64,000 nucleotides of DNA from Desulfosporosinus youngiae DSM 17734. GTDB lineage: Bacteria; Bacillota; Desulfitobacteriia; Desulfitobacteriales; Desulfitobacteriaceae. A program made the translations under genes and the position numbers. The DNA lies in contig NZ_CM001441.1 of assembly GCF_000244895.1 (NCBI RefSeq), positions 4,616,198-4,680,197 on the forward strand, read 5' to 3'. The notes under the pieces were generated by a model. That model had not been told where the DNA came from, ran no database searches, and was given only the letters and a program-made list of their open reading frames with translations. Shown here in pieces: positions 8,744 through 18,908 of the stretch. Positions within the stretch are counted from its first letter, which is position 1; each line of letters begins with the position of its first letter.

Positions 8744-9469
8744 TTACGCTTCGACCGCTTCTGCGGCTTCTTCAGCATCTTCCTCGCTGCCTTGTTGTCC
8801 TTCGATAATGGCATCAGCCATTTTTCCGGTCAGCAGCTTGACCGCACGAATAGCATCATCATTAGCCGGAATAACAACATCGATCTCATCCGGATCGCAG
8901 TTCGTATCCACTATTGCAACGATAGGAATATTAAGGCGGCGTGCTTCCGCAACGGCAATGCGTTCTTTACGCGGATCTACAATAAACAGAGCATCCGGGA
9001 GTTTCTTCATATTCTTAATTCCGCCCAGGAAACGCTCCAGTTTTTCCATCTCATGACGCAGTGCAGAAACTTCCTTTTTGGTAAGCACTTCAAAAACGCC
9101 TTCTGCTTCCATGTTTTCCAAAACACGCAACCGGTCGACACGCTTTTGAATTGTTTGGAAGTTGGTCAGCATTCCTCCAAGCCAACGCTCATTAACGAAG
9201 TACATACCACAACGTGCAGCCTCTTCTTTAACCGACTCTTGCGCTTGTTTCTTGGTACCTACAAACAGCATGGTACCTCCTTCAGTAGCAAGATTCCGAA
9301 CAAAGTTATAAGCCTCATCTACTTTTTTTACGGTTTTTTGCAAATCGATAATGTAGATTCCATTACGCTCGGTAAAAATGTACCGTGCCATTTTAGGATT
9401 CCACCGACGTGTTTGGTGTCCAAAGTGTACACCCGCTTCAAGTAATTGTTTCATTGAAATAACAGCCAT
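8744..9469 (-). CDS. rpsB: Small ribosomal subunit protein uS2
   Basis: Structural protein of the 30S subunit, needed for bS1 docking. 241 aa with the standard start [19 protein letters not shown] and the conserved [24 protein letters not shown] and [13 protein letters not shown] blocks; the tail is acidic and Ala-rich. ATG with GTAGGTTG upstream. A long 249-aa frame on the opposite strand over this gene is a shadow. Upstream 188 bp hold a probable promoter (9593-9621) and a long leader, which leaves room for autoregulation but no known S2 leader motif was recognised. Confidence 0.98.
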   Translation of the reverse strand: MAVISMKQLLEAGVHFGHQTRRWNPKMARYIFTERNGIYIIDLQKTVKKVDEAYNFVRNLATEGGTMLFVGTKKQAQESVKEEAARCGMYFVNERWLGGMLTNFQTIQKRVDRLRVLENMEAEGVFEVLTKKEVSALRHEMEKLERFLGGIKNMKKLPDALFIVDPRKERIAVAEARRLNIPIVAIVDTNCDPDEIDVVIPANDDAIRAVKLLTGKMADAIIEGQQGSEEDAEEAAEAVEA

Positions 9470-9592
9470 TTGTTCAACCTACTTTCTTTTTGTTTTTTCC
9501 GCCGCAGGTTCATCTCAAAGTGCCCCTTTTCTCATCGACAAGGAACTGACACCTTCATCCCACTGCGTGTGTCGTTAAATCACACTGTTACT

Positions 9593-9621
9593 AGATTAGC
9601 ATATTCTTAGCAGCTTTGCAA
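9593..9621 (-). promoter_or_regulatory. Candidate promoter for rpsB-tsf
   Basis: Minus strand TTGCAA, 17-bp spacer, TAATCT with an extended TGC just before the -10. Would give a leader of about 115 nt before rpsB. By-eye call; individual hexamers are mediocre. Confidence 0.4.
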
Positions 9622-9657
9622 CGAGCTTGCACTTCTGAGCCTCAAATTCCCTCTTGC

Positions 9658-10107
9658 TTAATTAGCATACCGATTAAGATTGGAACGTATATCATGCTGT
9701 TGAATAAAAATCTCTAAATCGCTCATAAGTTCGGGAAAAGGAAAATAGAATTCACTTACATAATATAAATCCTCACTCGTCCGAATCTGAGCAATTTCCT
9801 GCCCCTTGTCATCAAAATAAAAGGCGACCCGTCGAATATCCTTTGGCTCAAGGATATGTTCGCCCAGTAAGGAATGAAAGACAATTTGCTCACCGTTCGT
9901 AATAATGCGTTTGCTCTTGGCGACGACCCATAATGTTAGAATTCCAAGCCCTGAAATCACATAGATTCCTATGAGCACTCTTAATTCCAGGGTTGGCAGC
10001 GTGCTGAAACCATGGATTCCTCCAACAATCAGGGGGTATAGAATGAGAAACACAAGGCCTGGAATAATAAGGGGTCTCAGTTGGTAAACATAATCATGTT
10101 CTTCCAT
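9658..10107 (-). CDS. Membrane protein with two TM segments and a PH-like domain
   Basis: 149 aa, not assigned to a named family. Two hydrophobic segments (about residues 12-35 and 43-64) are followed by a soluble beta-rich region of the kind seen in bacterial PH-like membrane proteins: KSKRIITNGEQIVFHSLL, then DIRRVAFYFDDKGQEIAQIRT and a C-terminal helix. ATG with AGGAGG upstream. It lies 25 bp after codY and probably shares its transcript. No catalytic residues are evident; a role in envelope or protein-protein contact would be a guess. Confidence 0.7.
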   Translation of the reverse strand: MEEHDYVYQLRPLIIPGLVFLILYPLIVGGIHGFSTLPTLELRVLIGIYVISGLGILTLWVVAKSKRIITNGEQIVFHSLLGEHILEPKDIRRVAFYFDDKGQEIAQIRTSEDLYYVSEFYFPFPELMSDLEIFIQQHDIRSNLNRYAN

Positions 10108-10132
10108 CGAAATACCTCCTGCTATAAGCGGC

Positions 10133-10927
10133 CTACTTCATGTGTTTAGTGTGTTTATCAAGTTCATCCAGCAAATAATCATTAAGAACTCGGATATAAG
10201 TTCCTTTCATTCCCAGTGATTTTGACTCGATTACTCCGGCGGACTCAAATTTTCTCAGGGCATTGACAATTACAGAACGGGTAATCCCCACTCGATCCGC
10301 AATTTTGCTGGCTACCAATAGTCCTTCTCCGCCGCCCAATTCAGCAAAGATATGTTCAACTGCTTCAAGTTCGGAATAGGAGAGAGTTCCTACGGCAATT
10401 TGAACTGCTGCTTTTTTACGTGCTTCTTCTTCTGCCCGTTCAGCCTTAACTCGCAAAATTTCCATACCTACAACTGTGGCACCATATTCGGCGAGAACTA
10501 GATCGGCCTCATCAAATTCGACATCATATTTAGCGAGCACAAGCGTCCCGACGCGTTCTCCCCCACCTAAGATCGGTACGGTCGTTGTCAGTTTATTGTT
10601 AAAACCACACCGTTCATTATTATTAAAGATGCAGCCATTAGCGACTTGGGTAGTATTCGTCGTTGTTCCGGTAACTTTCATCAACCCTTCGTTGTAGCTT
10701 TCCGGGAACCGTTCGCTGTGAATAACAATATCCTCCATGATTCCGCATACGAAACCATCCATAAAACTATATCCCATAATTTTTCCGCGCCGTCCTACAA
10801 TATAACAGTTGGCATTCACCGCCTGCCGAAGTACTGTGGCCATTTCCTCAAAATCTACAGGATTACCTGCAGCGCGCTGAATTAACTTATTTATCGATCT
10901 TGTTTTTTCTAATAATGTGGTTACCAT
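10133..10927 (-). CDS. codY: GTP- and branched-chain-amino-acid-sensing global repressor CodY
   Basis: Global regulator that represses adaptive genes when GTP and Ile/Leu/Val are plentiful. 264 aa, standard length. An N-terminal GAF domain (residues 1-160) is followed by the winged helix with SKIADRVGITRSVIVNALRKFESAG, the near-invariant CodY recognition helix. ATG with AAGGAGG upstream. It follows hslV-hslU as in Bacillus (where the set is xerC-clpQ-clpY-codY). Its nearest strong promoter is the one upstream of hslV (12940-12968). Confidence 0.97.
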   Translation of the reverse strand: MVTTLLEKTRSINKLIQRAAGNPVDFEEMATVLRQAVNANCYIVGRRGKIMGYSFMDGFVCGIMEDIVIHSERFPESYNEGLMKVTGTTTNTTQVANGCIFNNNERCGFNNKLTTTVPILGGGERVGTLVLAKYDVEFDEADLVLAEYGATVVGMEILRVKAERAEEEARKKAAVQIAVGTLSYSELEAVEHIFAELGGGEGLLVASKIADRVGITRSVIVNALRKFESAGVIESKSLGMKGTYIRVLNDYLLDELDKHTKHMK

Positions 10928-10988
10928 AAGTTTTTATCCTCCTTAAAACATTCTTTTATTATTTAACTTGTTAAACTTATTCTATATT

Positions 10989-12374
10989 CTACAAAATATA
11001 GCGTGCCAAATCCTGGTTCCGAACAACATTTCCCAAGCGATGCTCAACATATTCCCGATTAATGGTCACCGTGTAGTCATCGGGCAGTTCTGAGGCTTCA
11101 AACGATAACTCTTCCAGGACTTTTTCGACAATGGTGTGAAGTCGGCGTGCACCTATATTTTCTGTCGTAGAATTAACTTTGTATGCAACTTCTGCTAATT
11201 CATCAATAGCATTCTCTGTAAATTCAACGTTTATCCCTTCAGTTCCCAATAAGGCGCTGTATTGTTTAATAAGCGAGGATTGAGGTTCGGTAAGAATTCG
11301 TTTGAAATCCGCAACGCTCAATGACTCAAGTTCCACTCTAATTGGAAATCTGCCCTGTAGTTCGGGGATAAGGTCCGATGGTTTACTGACATGGAAAGCT
11401 CCTGCTGCGATAAATAGGATGTGATCAGTTTTTACAGGCCCATACTTTGTTACTATCGTAGATCCTTCAACGATCGGAAGAATGTCGCGTTGGACACCTC
11501 CCCGGGAAACATCCGCACCGCTGGTATTCTCCCGCCCCGCAATTTTATCGATTTCATCTAAGAATACAATTCCCTCTTGCTCAGTTCTTCGTATTGCATC
11601 CTGAACCGCTTCATCGTGGTCGATTAAGTTTTGAGCTTCTTCCTGGATTAAGATCTTTCGCGCTTCACGTACAGTAACTTTCCTCTTTTTGTGCCGCTTT
11701 GGAAGCATCCCAGACATCATATCCTGAATGTTCAAACCCATCTCCATCATATTATTGTTACCCAGCATATCTGAAAGAGGCATACTTTCTTCTACCGAAA
11801 TATCAATAATTTTCTCTTCAAGCTCTCCAAGTCGTAAATGTTCGTTGACAATCTTACGTTCTTTTTCGATTTCCGGAGTTATTTCAGGTTCTTTCTCCTG
11901 ATTTGCCGACTGGCCAAATAACATTTGAAAAGGGTTACCAGAGGAACTCTCTTTGCGTTTTTCGGGAACGAGCAACTCCAGTAAGCGTTTTTCGGCGTTA
12001 ACCGCAGCCTGAGCCTGAACTTGTTCCATGCGCTCCGCCTTGACCATACGCAGCGATATTTCGATTAAATCCCGGATGATCGATTCCACATCCCGGCCTA
12101 CATAGCCAACTTCAGTAAATTTTGTTGCTTCGATCTTAATAAAGGGGGCTTTTACCAGCCTTGCCAGACGCCGTGCTATCTCCGTTTTACCCACACCTGT
12201 TGGCCCTATCATCAGAATGTTTTTCGGTATTACTTCTTCCTGCAACTGTTCCGGCAGGCAAGAACGCCGGTAACGATTACGCAAAGCAACTGCAACAGCC
12301 CTTTTGGCAGTATTCTGTCCAATTATATATTGATCCAATTCATGGACAATCTCACGTGGAGTCAAGCGATCCAT
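10989..12374 (-). CDS. hslU: ATP-dependent protease ATPase subunit HslU (ClpY)
   Basis: AAA+ unfoldase that feeds HslV. 461 aa from the ATG at 12372-12374; a GTG two codons earlier is too close to the GGGGG ribosome site. Walker A is [14 protein letters not shown] (about residues 58-71), followed by the GYVGRDV pore motif; the I-domain lies roughly between residues 110 and 240; Walker B is [11 protein letters not shown], and sensor and arginine-finger regions are present ([11 protein letters not shown]). The C-terminus ends in the LARYIL tail that docks into HslV. Starts 12 bp after hslV. Confidence 0.97.
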   Translation of the reverse strand: MDRLTPREIVHELDQYIIGQNTAKRAVAVALRNRYRRSCLPEQLQEEVIPKNILMIGPTGVGKTEIARRLARLVKAPFIKIEATKFTEVGYVGRDVESIIRDLIEISLRMVKAERMEQVQAQAAVNAEKRLLELLVPEKRKESSSGNPFQMLFGQSANQEKEPEITPEIEKERKIVNEHLRLGELEEKIIDISVEESMPLSDMLGNNNMMEMGLNIQDMMSGMLPKRHKKRKVTVREARKILIQEEAQNLIDHDEAVQDAIRRTEQEGIVFLDEIDKIAGRENTSGADVSRGGVQRDILPIVEGSTIVTKYGPVKTDHILFIAAGAFHVSKPSDLIPELQGRFPIRVELESLSVADFKRILTEPQSSLIKQYSALLGTEGINVEFTENAIDELAEVAYKVNSTTENIGARRLHTIVEKVLEELSFEASELPDDYTVTINREYVEHRLGNVVRNQDLARYIL

Positions 12375-12385
12375 AGTCACACCCC

Positions 12386-12916
12386 CTATAACTCTTCGAC
12401 GATAATTTGCTCATTGGTGTACACACATATTGAAGCCGCTACGAGCATCGCTTCCCGCACAATTTCGGATGTTGGCAAGTCTGAATGTTTGGCCAGGGCC
12501 CGTGCCGCAGCTAAAGCATAATTCCCCCCGGATCCGATGGCCGCGATTCCATCATCCGGTTCGATCACTTCGCCTGAACCGGATACGATTAAGAGATTAT
12601 TCGTATCCGCAACCAGAAGTAAGGCCTCTAGATTCCTCAGCATTTTGTCTGTTCGCCATTCTTTCGCTAATTCTACGGCTGAACGCTGAAGATTTCCATG
12701 ATATTCTTCGAGTTTTTGCTCAAATTTATCAAAAAGAGTAAACGCATCCGCAACGGATCCGGCAAACCCTGCAATGACTTTTCCATGAAATAAGCGACGA
12801 ACCTTGCGGGCCGTATGTTTCATAATCGTTGCCTGTCCCATTGTTACCTGACCGTCACCCGCGATAGCTACGTGTTCCCCTTTTTTTACAGCGACAATCG
12901 TTGTTGCGTGAAACAT
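12386..12916 (-). CDS. hslV: ATP-dependent protease peptidase subunit HslV (ClpQ)
   Basis: Proteasome-like peptidase; the active nucleophile is the Thr exposed at the start of TTIVAVKKG. 176 aa. The ATG at 12914-12916 has a run of seven G three bases upstream. Upstream in-frame ATG/TTG codons at 12932-12940 fall inside or upstream of the promoter -10, so they cannot be the start if that promoter is used. Typical blocks: [35 protein letters not shown]. First gene of hslV-hslU-codY. Confidence 0.96.
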   Translation of the reverse strand: MFHATTIVAVKKGEHVAIAGDGQVTMGQATIMKHTARKVRRLFHGKVIAGFAGSVADAFTLFDKFEQKLEEYHGNLQRSAVELAKEWRTDKMLRNLEALLLVADTNNLLIVSGSGEVIEPDDGIAAIGSGGNYALAAARALAKHSDLPTSEIVREAMLVAASICVYTNEQIIVEEL

Positions 12917-12939
12917 AATCCCCCCCCTTTTCATCATCA

Positions 12940-12968
12940 AGTTTACATGGGCTATTTCAGCATGTCAA
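12940..12968 (-). promoter_or_regulatory. SigA-type promoter for hslV-hslU-codY
   Basis: Minus strand TTGACA (12963-12968), 17-bp spacer, TAAACT (12940-12945). The -35 is a perfect match. It predicts a start of transcription near 12933, about 17 nt before the hslV ATG. Confidence 0.75.
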
Positions 12969-13005
12969 GCTGAATTGTAGATAATTAACATTTTTTTGTG
13001 AAAAT

Positions 13006-13920
13006 TTATGGAGACGTCTTCCTGTTGGATGATCTGGCTCTTGGATGGGCTTGCGTAAAGACTTCTTTGAGACGCTCGCGGGTTAGATGTGTATAGATTT
13101 GGGTGGACGAAAGCTTTTTATGTCCCAGCAGCTCTTGAACACTTCTTAAATCCGCTCCTCCATCTAACAAATGGGTAGCAAAGGAATGGCGCAGCATATG
13201 AGGGTTGATGTGTTGGTCCAAACTAATCTTAGCAACTAGTTTATCCAAAATTCGGCGCACAGACCTCTCGGATAAACGACTTCCTTGATAATTAAGCAGA
13301 AGTGCCTGATTGTGATCTGCCCGCATTCTTAGATAGGTTTTGATTGCTTGAATTGCATAACTTGTCACGGGAACTACTCGTTCCTTACTCCCTTTTCCGA
13401 GGACCCGAATCAGTCCGCTATCTAAATCGAGATTTTGTCGATTTAAACCTACTAATTCGCTAACCCTAAGGCCCGAACCATAGAGAAGCTCTAAAATTAC
13501 TTTATCCCGGCAACCTAATAAATCCTTCTCCTCAAGAGCTCCGAGAAGCTTCTCAATTTGGTCCAGATAAAGAAAATGCGGGAGTTTGCGTCCCAATTTA
13601 GGACTCGCTACCCGCTGCACAGGATTATTACGAATAATTTCCTTATGGCATAAGAACTTGAAAAACGAGCGCAGCGCAGCGAGCTTACGCGCCATGCTTT
13701 TTCTTGCCAATCCATGATCCGATAGGGTTCCCAAAAAACTACGAACAACATAAATGTCCACTCGATCCACTGTAAGGTTTTCGGGCTCTTGACCTAGTTC
13801 AGATGCGGCAAATCTAAAAAACTGATTCAGATCCGTTTGATAAGCAACAACCGTATACTCGGATCGATTTTGGGAATATTGATAGCCCACAAAGAGATTT
13901 AGCGCTTCATCGACAAGCAT
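13006..13920 (-). CDS. xerC: Tyrosine recombinase XerC (CodV-like)
   Basis: Site-specific recombinase that resolves chromosome dimers at dif. 304 aa from the ATG at 13918-13920, which has GGGGAG six bases upstream (a longer frame to 13950 lacks support). The N-terminal SAM-like DNA-binding domain covers residues 1-95; catalytic residues are visible as the Arg in GSGLRVSELV, HMLRHSFATH, the His/Lys in LLGHKKLS and the Tyr in TQIYTHLTRERL. Placed trmFO-xerC-hslV-hslU-codY as in Bacillus, where it is called codV. A housekeeping location, not a phage. Confidence 0.93.
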   Translation of the reverse strand: MLVDEALNLFVGYQYSQNRSEYTVVAYQTDLNQFFRFAASELGQEPENLTVDRVDIYVVRSFLGTLSDHGLARKSMARKLAALRSFFKFLCHKEIIRNNPVQRVASPKLGRKLPHFLYLDQIEKLLGALEEKDLLGCRDKVILELLYGSGLRVSELVGLNRQNLDLDSGLIRVLGKGSKERVVPVTSYAIQAIKTYLRMRADHNQALLLNYQGSRLSERSVRRILDKLVAKISLDQHINPHMLRHSFATHLLDGGADLRSVQELLGHKKLSSTQIYTHLTRERLKEVFTQAHPRARSSNRKTSP

Positions 13921-13922
13921 TT

Positions 13923-15242
13923 TTATCTCCCCATTTCCTCTCGTGCACAAAATTCATGCAATGCTGCTAAAGCCCGTTCTGAAATTCTAGTATTTTTTTC
14001 CCGCTTGTCCCTTATCCGCTCAGCTAATGGAGGCAATAAGCCAAAATTGATATTCATCGGCTGAAAACTTTGACTGGGGGAACCTTCTAAATGACGCGCT
14101 AACCCTCCTAACGCTGTTTCGGGTGGAAACACTATGGTTGTCATCTCACTTAGCCTCCGCCATGCATTAAGACCTGCTAGAAGCCCGCTGGCAGCGGATT
14201 CAACATATCCTTCTACCCCTGTCATTTGACCGGCAAAAAAAAGCTCCGGTTTATGGCGTAGACTAAAGTCCGCTTTGAGCACTTTTGGGGCATTAAGGAA
14301 GGTATTGCGGTGCATGACACCATAACGAGCAAACTCAGCTTTCTCCAGACCCGGAATTAAGGAAAACACTCGCTTTTGTTCTCCCCATTTTAAATGGGTT
14401 TGAAATCCTACCAGATTAAACAATGTTCCCGCTTGATTTTCTTTTCGCAGCTGTACAACTGCATAAGACCGGATGCCTGTTCTTGGGTCCACCAAACCCA
14501 CCGGCTTCAGGGGGCCGAATGTAAGGGTTTGGGGACCGCGCTTAGCCATGACCTCGACAGGCAAACACCCCTCAAAAACCTTACCCTGCTCAAATCCTTG
14601 AACTTCAGCCATCTCTGCCCCGATTAATGCTTTATAAAAGGTCTCGTATTCTTCTTTGCTCATAGGGCAATTCAAGTAATCTGCTTCACCTTTATCATAC
14701 CGGGAAGCCCAAAAAGCCTTATCTAAGTCAATCGATTCGAGCGTAACAATAGGAGCGGCGGCATCATAAAAGGATAAGGCCTGCTCGCCGGTCAGCCTTA
14801 GTATATCCTCTGCTAAATCATCTGATGTCAAGGGACCACTAGCTATTACAGTTATTCCGGCTTGAGGAACTTCACGCACTTCCTCTCGATGAATAGTGAT
14901 CTTGGAATGTTGTTCCAGCCGTTTTGTGATTTCACTTGAAAACAGTTCCCGGTCGACAGCTAAAGCGCCGCCAGCGGGAACCGCATTGTGATCTGCCGCA
15001 CTCATAATCAGAGACCCTAAACGGCGCATTTCCTCTTTTAATAGCCCTACAGCATTCTCTATAGCAGCTCCTCGAAGCGAATTGCTGCAGACGAGTTCTG
15101 CAAATTGATCTGTTTTATGGGCAGGAGTCGTTTTAGACGGCCGCATTTCAAAGAGATCTACCTTAACACCGCGTTCGGCCAATTGGTAAGCGGCCTCCGA
15201 GCCTGCAAGACCTGCCCCGATAACAGTTATTGACTGTTGCAT
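13923..15242 (-). CDS. trmFO: tRNA (uracil-5)-methyltransferase TrmFO (folate- and FAD-dependent)
   Basis: Makes ribothymidine at tRNA position 54 using methylenetetrahydrofolate and FADH2. 439 aa. The FAD dinucleotide fold is at the N-terminus ([19 protein letters not shown]), followed by FEMRP and the [19 protein letters not shown] block; further on are [11 protein letters not shown] and the C-terminal [23 protein letters not shown] second nucleotide contact. ATG with AGGAG upstream. Sits between topA and xerC, the common Firmicute order; its stop is two bases before the xerC ATG. Confidence 0.96.
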   Translation of the reverse strand: MQQSITVIGAGLAGSEAAYQLAERGVKVDLFEMRPSKTTPAHKTDQFAELVCSNSLRGAAIENAVGLLKEEMRRLGSLIMSAADHNAVPAGGALAVDRELFSSEITKRLEQHSKITIHREEVREVPQAGITVIASGPLTSDDLAEDILRLTGEQALSFYDAAAPIVTLESIDLDKAFWASRYDKGEADYLNCPMSKEEYETFYKALIGAEMAEVQGFEQGKVFEGCLPVEVMAKRGPQTLTFGPLKPVGLVDPRTGIRSYAVVQLRKENQAGTLFNLVGFQTHLKWGEQKRVFSLIPGLEKAEFARYGVMHRNTFLNAPKVLKADFSLRHKPELFFAGQMTGVEGYVESAASGLLAGLNAWRRLSEMTTIVFPPETALGGLARHLEGSPSQSFQPMNINFGLLPPLAERIRDKREKNTRISERALAALHEFCAREEMGR

Positions 15243-15272
15243 GTAATTATTCGCTCCTATACCTTCTTAAAA

Positions 15273-17363
15273 TTAGTCTTCTTCAAGCACGATTGTATGA
15301 CGGCATTCCGGATTTGTGCAGACATGCTTTTTCTGACGTTTTGTTGATTTAACCACCATCATTTGCTTACACTCCGGACAAGGATCAGGAGCCGGCATTT
15401 CCCAAGAAACAAAGTCACACTCCGGGTAGCCAAGACACCCATAAAACTTACGTCCTTTTTTCGAACGGCGAACCACCAGGGGTTTAGCGCAGGTAGGACA
15501 CTTTGCACCTGCTTCTTCAAAGAGCGGTTTTGTATTTCGACACTCCGGAAAGCCTGGACATGCTAAAAATTTGCCGTAGCGTCCCATTTTAATTACCATA
15601 TTCCGGCCACAGCTTTCACAAATTTCCTCTGAGACCTGGTCCTCAATCTTCACCTTCCCGATCTTCTCTTCGGCCTCAGCCAGGGTCACGGAAAAAGGCG
15701 TATAATAGTCCTCTACAACCGATTTCCAAGGAGCTTTTCCCTCTTCAATCAGATCGAGTTTCTCTTCTAAATTAGCTGTGAACTCCAAGTTCAAAATATC
15801 CGGAAAATGTTCCTTTAATAAGGTTATTACGATCTCTCCAAGTTCCGTAGGCAGGAGCTGTTTTTCCTCTTTAACAACATAGCCTCGGGTCTGAATGGTT
15901 TCGATCGTCGGCGCATAAGTACTTGGCCTTCCGATTCCTTCCTCTTCCATCTTGCGAACGAGAGAGGCCTCAGTGTAACGAGGTGGGGGTTCCGTAAAAT
16001 GCTGTTTTTCCTGGAGTTTAATCAGATTTAATTTTTCTCCCGAAGAAACAGAAAGTGTCAAGGAAGTTTGCTCATCCTCTGTTGTCTCAACATCATCTTT
16101 GCCTTCCTCATAGATAGCTAAAAATCCAGGGAAGCGAACGGTCGATGCATTGGCTCGAAATAAATATTCATCCACAAGGACTTCAACGGTTAAAGTATCC
16201 ATGACAGCCATACTCATCTGACTGGCCATAAAGCGCTCCCAAATCAGGCGGTATAAACGCAATTGATCCCGTGATAAGATTCCCTTCAATAAATCCGGGG
16301 TACGCAGAGGCACGGTGGGGCGGATTGCTTCGTGGGCTTCCTGAGCCCGTCCCTTACTGGTAAATTGACGCGGTTCCGGGGGATAATAATCATTCCCGTA
16401 GTTCGTCAGAATCCATTCCCTGGCCTCATCCTGAGCAACTTCAGCAATCTTAACTGAGTCTGTACGCATGTAGGTAATTAAACCAACAGTACCTTCTTTG
16501 CCCAGGTCAAGACCCTCATACAATTGCTGAGCCAGCATCATGGTACGCTTGGGTGAAAAGCCTAATTTACGGTGAGCTTCCTGCTGTAAACTGCTCGTTG
16601 TAAAGGGTGGTGCAGGCATCCTTTTCTTTTCCTTGGTACGAACATCAGAAACCTGAAATTCTTTTCCGGCTAAGTCGGCTAAGATAATATCTATTTCCGA
16701 TCTGCTGGAAATTGAGATTTTCTTACCTGCTTTCTTCATGAGTTTTGCTTGAAATTTTCCTCCGGCTGATTCAAGGTTTGCCATCAAACTCCAGTATTCT
16801 TCAGATACAAAGGCCCGTATTTCTTCTTCCCGGTCGTCAATTAGGCGGACCGCCACAGACTGAACTCGCCCTGCGCTTAACCCCTTTTTGATTTTTCTCC
16901 AGAGTAACGGACTTAATTGATAACCTACTAAACGATCCAATACCCGGCGGGCCTGCTGAGCATCTACTCGATCTTGATCTATCTGCCGGGAATGTTTAAT
17001 CGCAGATTGTATAGCCTGTTTAGTAATCTCATGAAACTCGATCCGGATTTTATCCTCTTTGTTCAGCCCCAACAGATGAGAAAGATGCCAGGCAATAGCT
17101 TCCCCCTCACGATCGGGGTCAGAAGCCAAGAAGACTTTATCCGCCCCTTTAGCTGCTGCACGTAGTTCTTTAATCAAATCCCCTCGTCCGCGTATAGCAA
17201 TATATTTCGGTTCAAAATTATTTTCTAAATCGACGCCTAATTGACTTTTTGGTAAATCACGCAAATGGCCCATTGAAGCTTTAACTGTATATCGATTGCC
17301 TAAAAATTTGCTGATTGATTTTGCTTTAGCTGGGGATTCAACTATTACAAGCGTTTTTGACAT
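15273..17363 (-). CDS. topA: DNA topoisomerase I
   Basis: Relaxes negative supercoils by single-strand passage. 696 aa. The TOPRIM domain opens the protein (VIVESPAKAKSISKFLG, then DPDREGEAIAWHL); the catalytic Tyr lies in GLITYMRTDS near residue 300. The C-terminus carries three four-cysteine zinc ribbons: CESCGRNM...CPGFPEC, CPTCAKPL...CLGYPEC and CPECKQMM...CTNPEC. ATG with GAGGTGA upstream. Part of the dprA-topA-trmFO-xerC run. Confidence 0.97.
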   Translation of the reverse strand: MSKTLVIVESPAKAKSISKFLGNRYTVKASMGHLRDLPKSQLGVDLENNFEPKYIAIRGRGDLIKELRAAAKGADKVFLASDPDREGEAIAWHLSHLLGLNKEDKIRIEFHEITKQAIQSAIKHSRQIDQDRVDAQQARRVLDRLVGYQLSPLLWRKIKKGLSAGRVQSVAVRLIDDREEEIRAFVSEEYWSLMANLESAGGKFQAKLMKKAGKKISISSRSEIDIILADLAGKEFQVSDVRTKEKKRMPAPPFTTSSLQQEAHRKLGFSPKRTMMLAQQLYEGLDLGKEGTVGLITYMRTDSVKIAEVAQDEAREWILTNYGNDYYPPEPRQFTSKGRAQEAHEAIRPTVPLRTPDLLKGILSRDQLRLYRLIWERFMASQMSMAVMDTLTVEVLVDEYLFRANASTVRFPGFLAIYEEGKDDVETTEDEQTSLTLSVSSGEKLNLIKLQEKQHFTEPPPRYTEASLVRKMEEEGIGRPSTYAPTIETIQTRGYVVKEEKQLLPTELGEIVITLLKEHFPDILNLEFTANLEEKLDLIEEGKAPWKSVVEDYYTPFSVTLAEAEEKIGKVKIEDQVSEEICESCGRNMVIKMGRYGKFLACPGFPECRNTKPLFEEAGAKCPTCAKPLVVRRSKKGRKFYGCLGYPECDFVSWEMPAPDPCPECKQMMVVKSTKRQKKHVCTNPECRHTIVLEED

Positions 17364-17546
17364 TATTTCACCTCAATAAACTTTTGAAAACTTGGTTAGT
17401 ACCCGCGAGACTGTCTTCGCACGTGTTAACTTGGCGGAGAAGACTCTTTCTTATACTACACTTATATCCAGATTAGATTAATCTCAGTACTTAGGTTAAG
17501 ATTTGGTAAAACTAAGCCCTATCTTAACGCCTTTTTCGTAGTATGT
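17364..17546. other. topA-dprA gap with a copy of the 20.9-kb element's flanks
   Basis: 183 bp without a gene. At 17401-17431, read on the minus strand, 22 bases match 20891-20912 with two mismatches and run straight into nine bases matching 21082-21090. Further inverted repeats occur (GTTAAGAT with ATCTTAAC around 17492-17525). No clear topA promoter was seen. Confidence 0.5.
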
Positions 17547-18677
17547 CTAGCGTTCTCGTGCTAATACATAGTATTGACCCGGCAATTGCGTGACTTTTCC
17601 GCCTAATTGAAGCTCTAATAAGGCCAGAGAGATGGTTGATACCGAAAGATTTGAATTCGACGTAATTTGGTCAATATGTAATGGAACATCACTTAACTGA
17701 CTTAAGATCAAGTCATATTCCCCAACGTCTTCTGTTCCGTCAGACCCTTCATCGTCTTGAGCTGAAGATGCCTTGGGCAGCAAAATACGCCCCACATAGT
17801 TGGACCATGGGGGTAACTCATTATAAATATCATCGATCCCTTCAACAATTTTTGCTCCTTGACGAAGTAAATGATGAGGCCCCCTACTCACCTCACTAAA
17901 AATTGGTCCCGGAACTGCAAATACTTCTCGTCCTTGTTCCAAGGCAAAATCAACTGTAATCAGAGCCCCGCTTCTTTCCGCTGCTTCCACGACTACAACA
18001 CCGCGGGAGCAGCCACTGATCAAGCGATTACGCGCTGGAAAATGCTGAGCATTCGGCGGAGAGCCGGGTGGAAATTCAGAAATTAGAGCGCCCTTTTCTA
18101 AAATAGCTTCAGCCAATCGCTGATTTTCCCGTGGATATACCTGGTCTAGCCCGCATCCAAGGAAAGCCCAGGTTATCCCTCCAGCGTCAAGTGTACCTTG
18201 ATGAGCGGCCGCATCAATTCCTCGCGCAAGGCCGCTGATTATGACAATTCCCTTGGCTGCAGCCTCCCGGGCAAGCATCTTGGCAACCGCTTTGCCATAA
18301 GCGGTTGCTTTTCGAGAGCCAACAATCGCAATCCCCTCCACTTTTCCTCTTAGGTGTCCGCGGTAATATAAAAGTGGTGGAGCGTCCGATAACTCTGCCA
18401 GCAGACAGGGATAATCTGTTTCATCCGGAGTTATTATCTGGATTCCTTGTTTTTTCAGTGTGTCTCCGACCCGTTGCGGATCAATTGATTGTCTCGCTTT
18501 CAATACTTCCTTAATCCATTCTTCCTGATGAGATATTTGAAGATATTTACTCGTGGAAGCCTTCCAAGCTTTAGCCGCGCTGCCGAAGTAGGCTATAAGC
18601 TGTCTCAATCGCTGACTTCCAACGCCTGTAATTGTACGGAATGTTGCCCTCACAACCTTTTCCTGTTCTCTATCCAT
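17547..18677 (-). CDS. dprA: DNA-processing protein DprA (Smf)
   Basis: Binds incoming single-stranded DNA and loads RecA during transformation; widely kept in species not known to be competent. 376 aa from the ATG at 18675-18677. An in-frame ATG at 18711-18713 also has a good ribosome site and would add 12 residues. An N-terminal helix-hairpin region (ITGVGSQRLRQLIAYFG) precedes the Rossmann-like core with IAIVGSRKATAYGK, GLARGIDAAAHQGTL, GCGLDQVYPREN and FPARNRLISGCS, and a C-terminal winged helix. Followed by topA as in many Firmicutes. Confidence 0.95.
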   Translation of the reverse strand: MDREQEKVVRATFRTITGVGSQRLRQLIAYFGSAAKAWKASTSKYLQISHQEEWIKEVLKARQSIDPQRVGDTLKKQGIQIITPDETDYPCLLAELSDAPPLLYYRGHLRGKVEGIAIVGSRKATAYGKAVAKMLAREAAAKGIVIISGLARGIDAAAHQGTLDAGGITWAFLGCGLDQVYPRENQRLAEAILEKGALISEFPPGSPPNAQHFPARNRLISGCSRGVVVVEAAERSGALITVDFALEQGREVFAVPGPIFSEVSRGPHHLLRQGAKIVEGIDDIYNELPPWSNYVGRILLPKASSAQDDEGSDGTEDVGEYDLILSQLSDVPLHIDQITSNSNLSVSTISLALLELQLGGKVTQLPGQYYVLARER

Positions 18678-18756
18678 AGCAGTGACCCTCCTTAGCCCTC
18701 CTTTTCGGGACATAAGGGTCCTTCTCCTGCGCAGAATCTTGTCGTATCTACTTATA

Positions 18757-18906
18757 TTATGCGAAATAGTGCAAGATTGATGAGAAATCCTCTTCCAGCC
18801 GTTTTCGAAAGGAGCGCACGTGAAAGTCATCTGGGTTAACCCCTTGAACAACTTCTTCCCATAAAAGAGGGGTAGAGACCACTTTACTTTGTCGTTCTCC
18901 GGCCAT
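18757..18906 (-). pseudogene. Remnant of a LigD polymerase domain directly after ku
   Basis: A 49-aa frame starting at an ATG two bases after the ku stop (TAG GT ATG). It reads MAGERQSKVVSTPLLWEEV, then VNPDDFHVRSFRKRLEED. The VSTPL-W-E-V...DF-R pattern is how the C-terminal end of LigD-type primase/polymerase domains looks, where the Pro-Leu-Trp/Asp-Glu block precedes a D-F-x-[IV]-R helix. The other roughly 240 residues of that domain are absent, as is any ligase or nuclease domain. Best read as a ku-ligD operon in which most of ligD was deleted; a short independent protein cannot be excluded. Assignment is by eye. Confidence 0.6.
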
Positions 18907-18908
18907 AC

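Noticed and set aside
8696-9445. 249-aa open frame on the plus strand over rpsB
   Set aside because: Exact antisense shadow of a highly conserved ribosomal gene; no ribosome site and no recognisable protein.
13006-13920. XerC-type recombinase as a sign of a phage or integrative element
   Set aside because: It lies in the conserved trmFO-xerC-hslV-hslU-codY order and is a housekeeping recombinase; no attachment sites or phage genes nearby.
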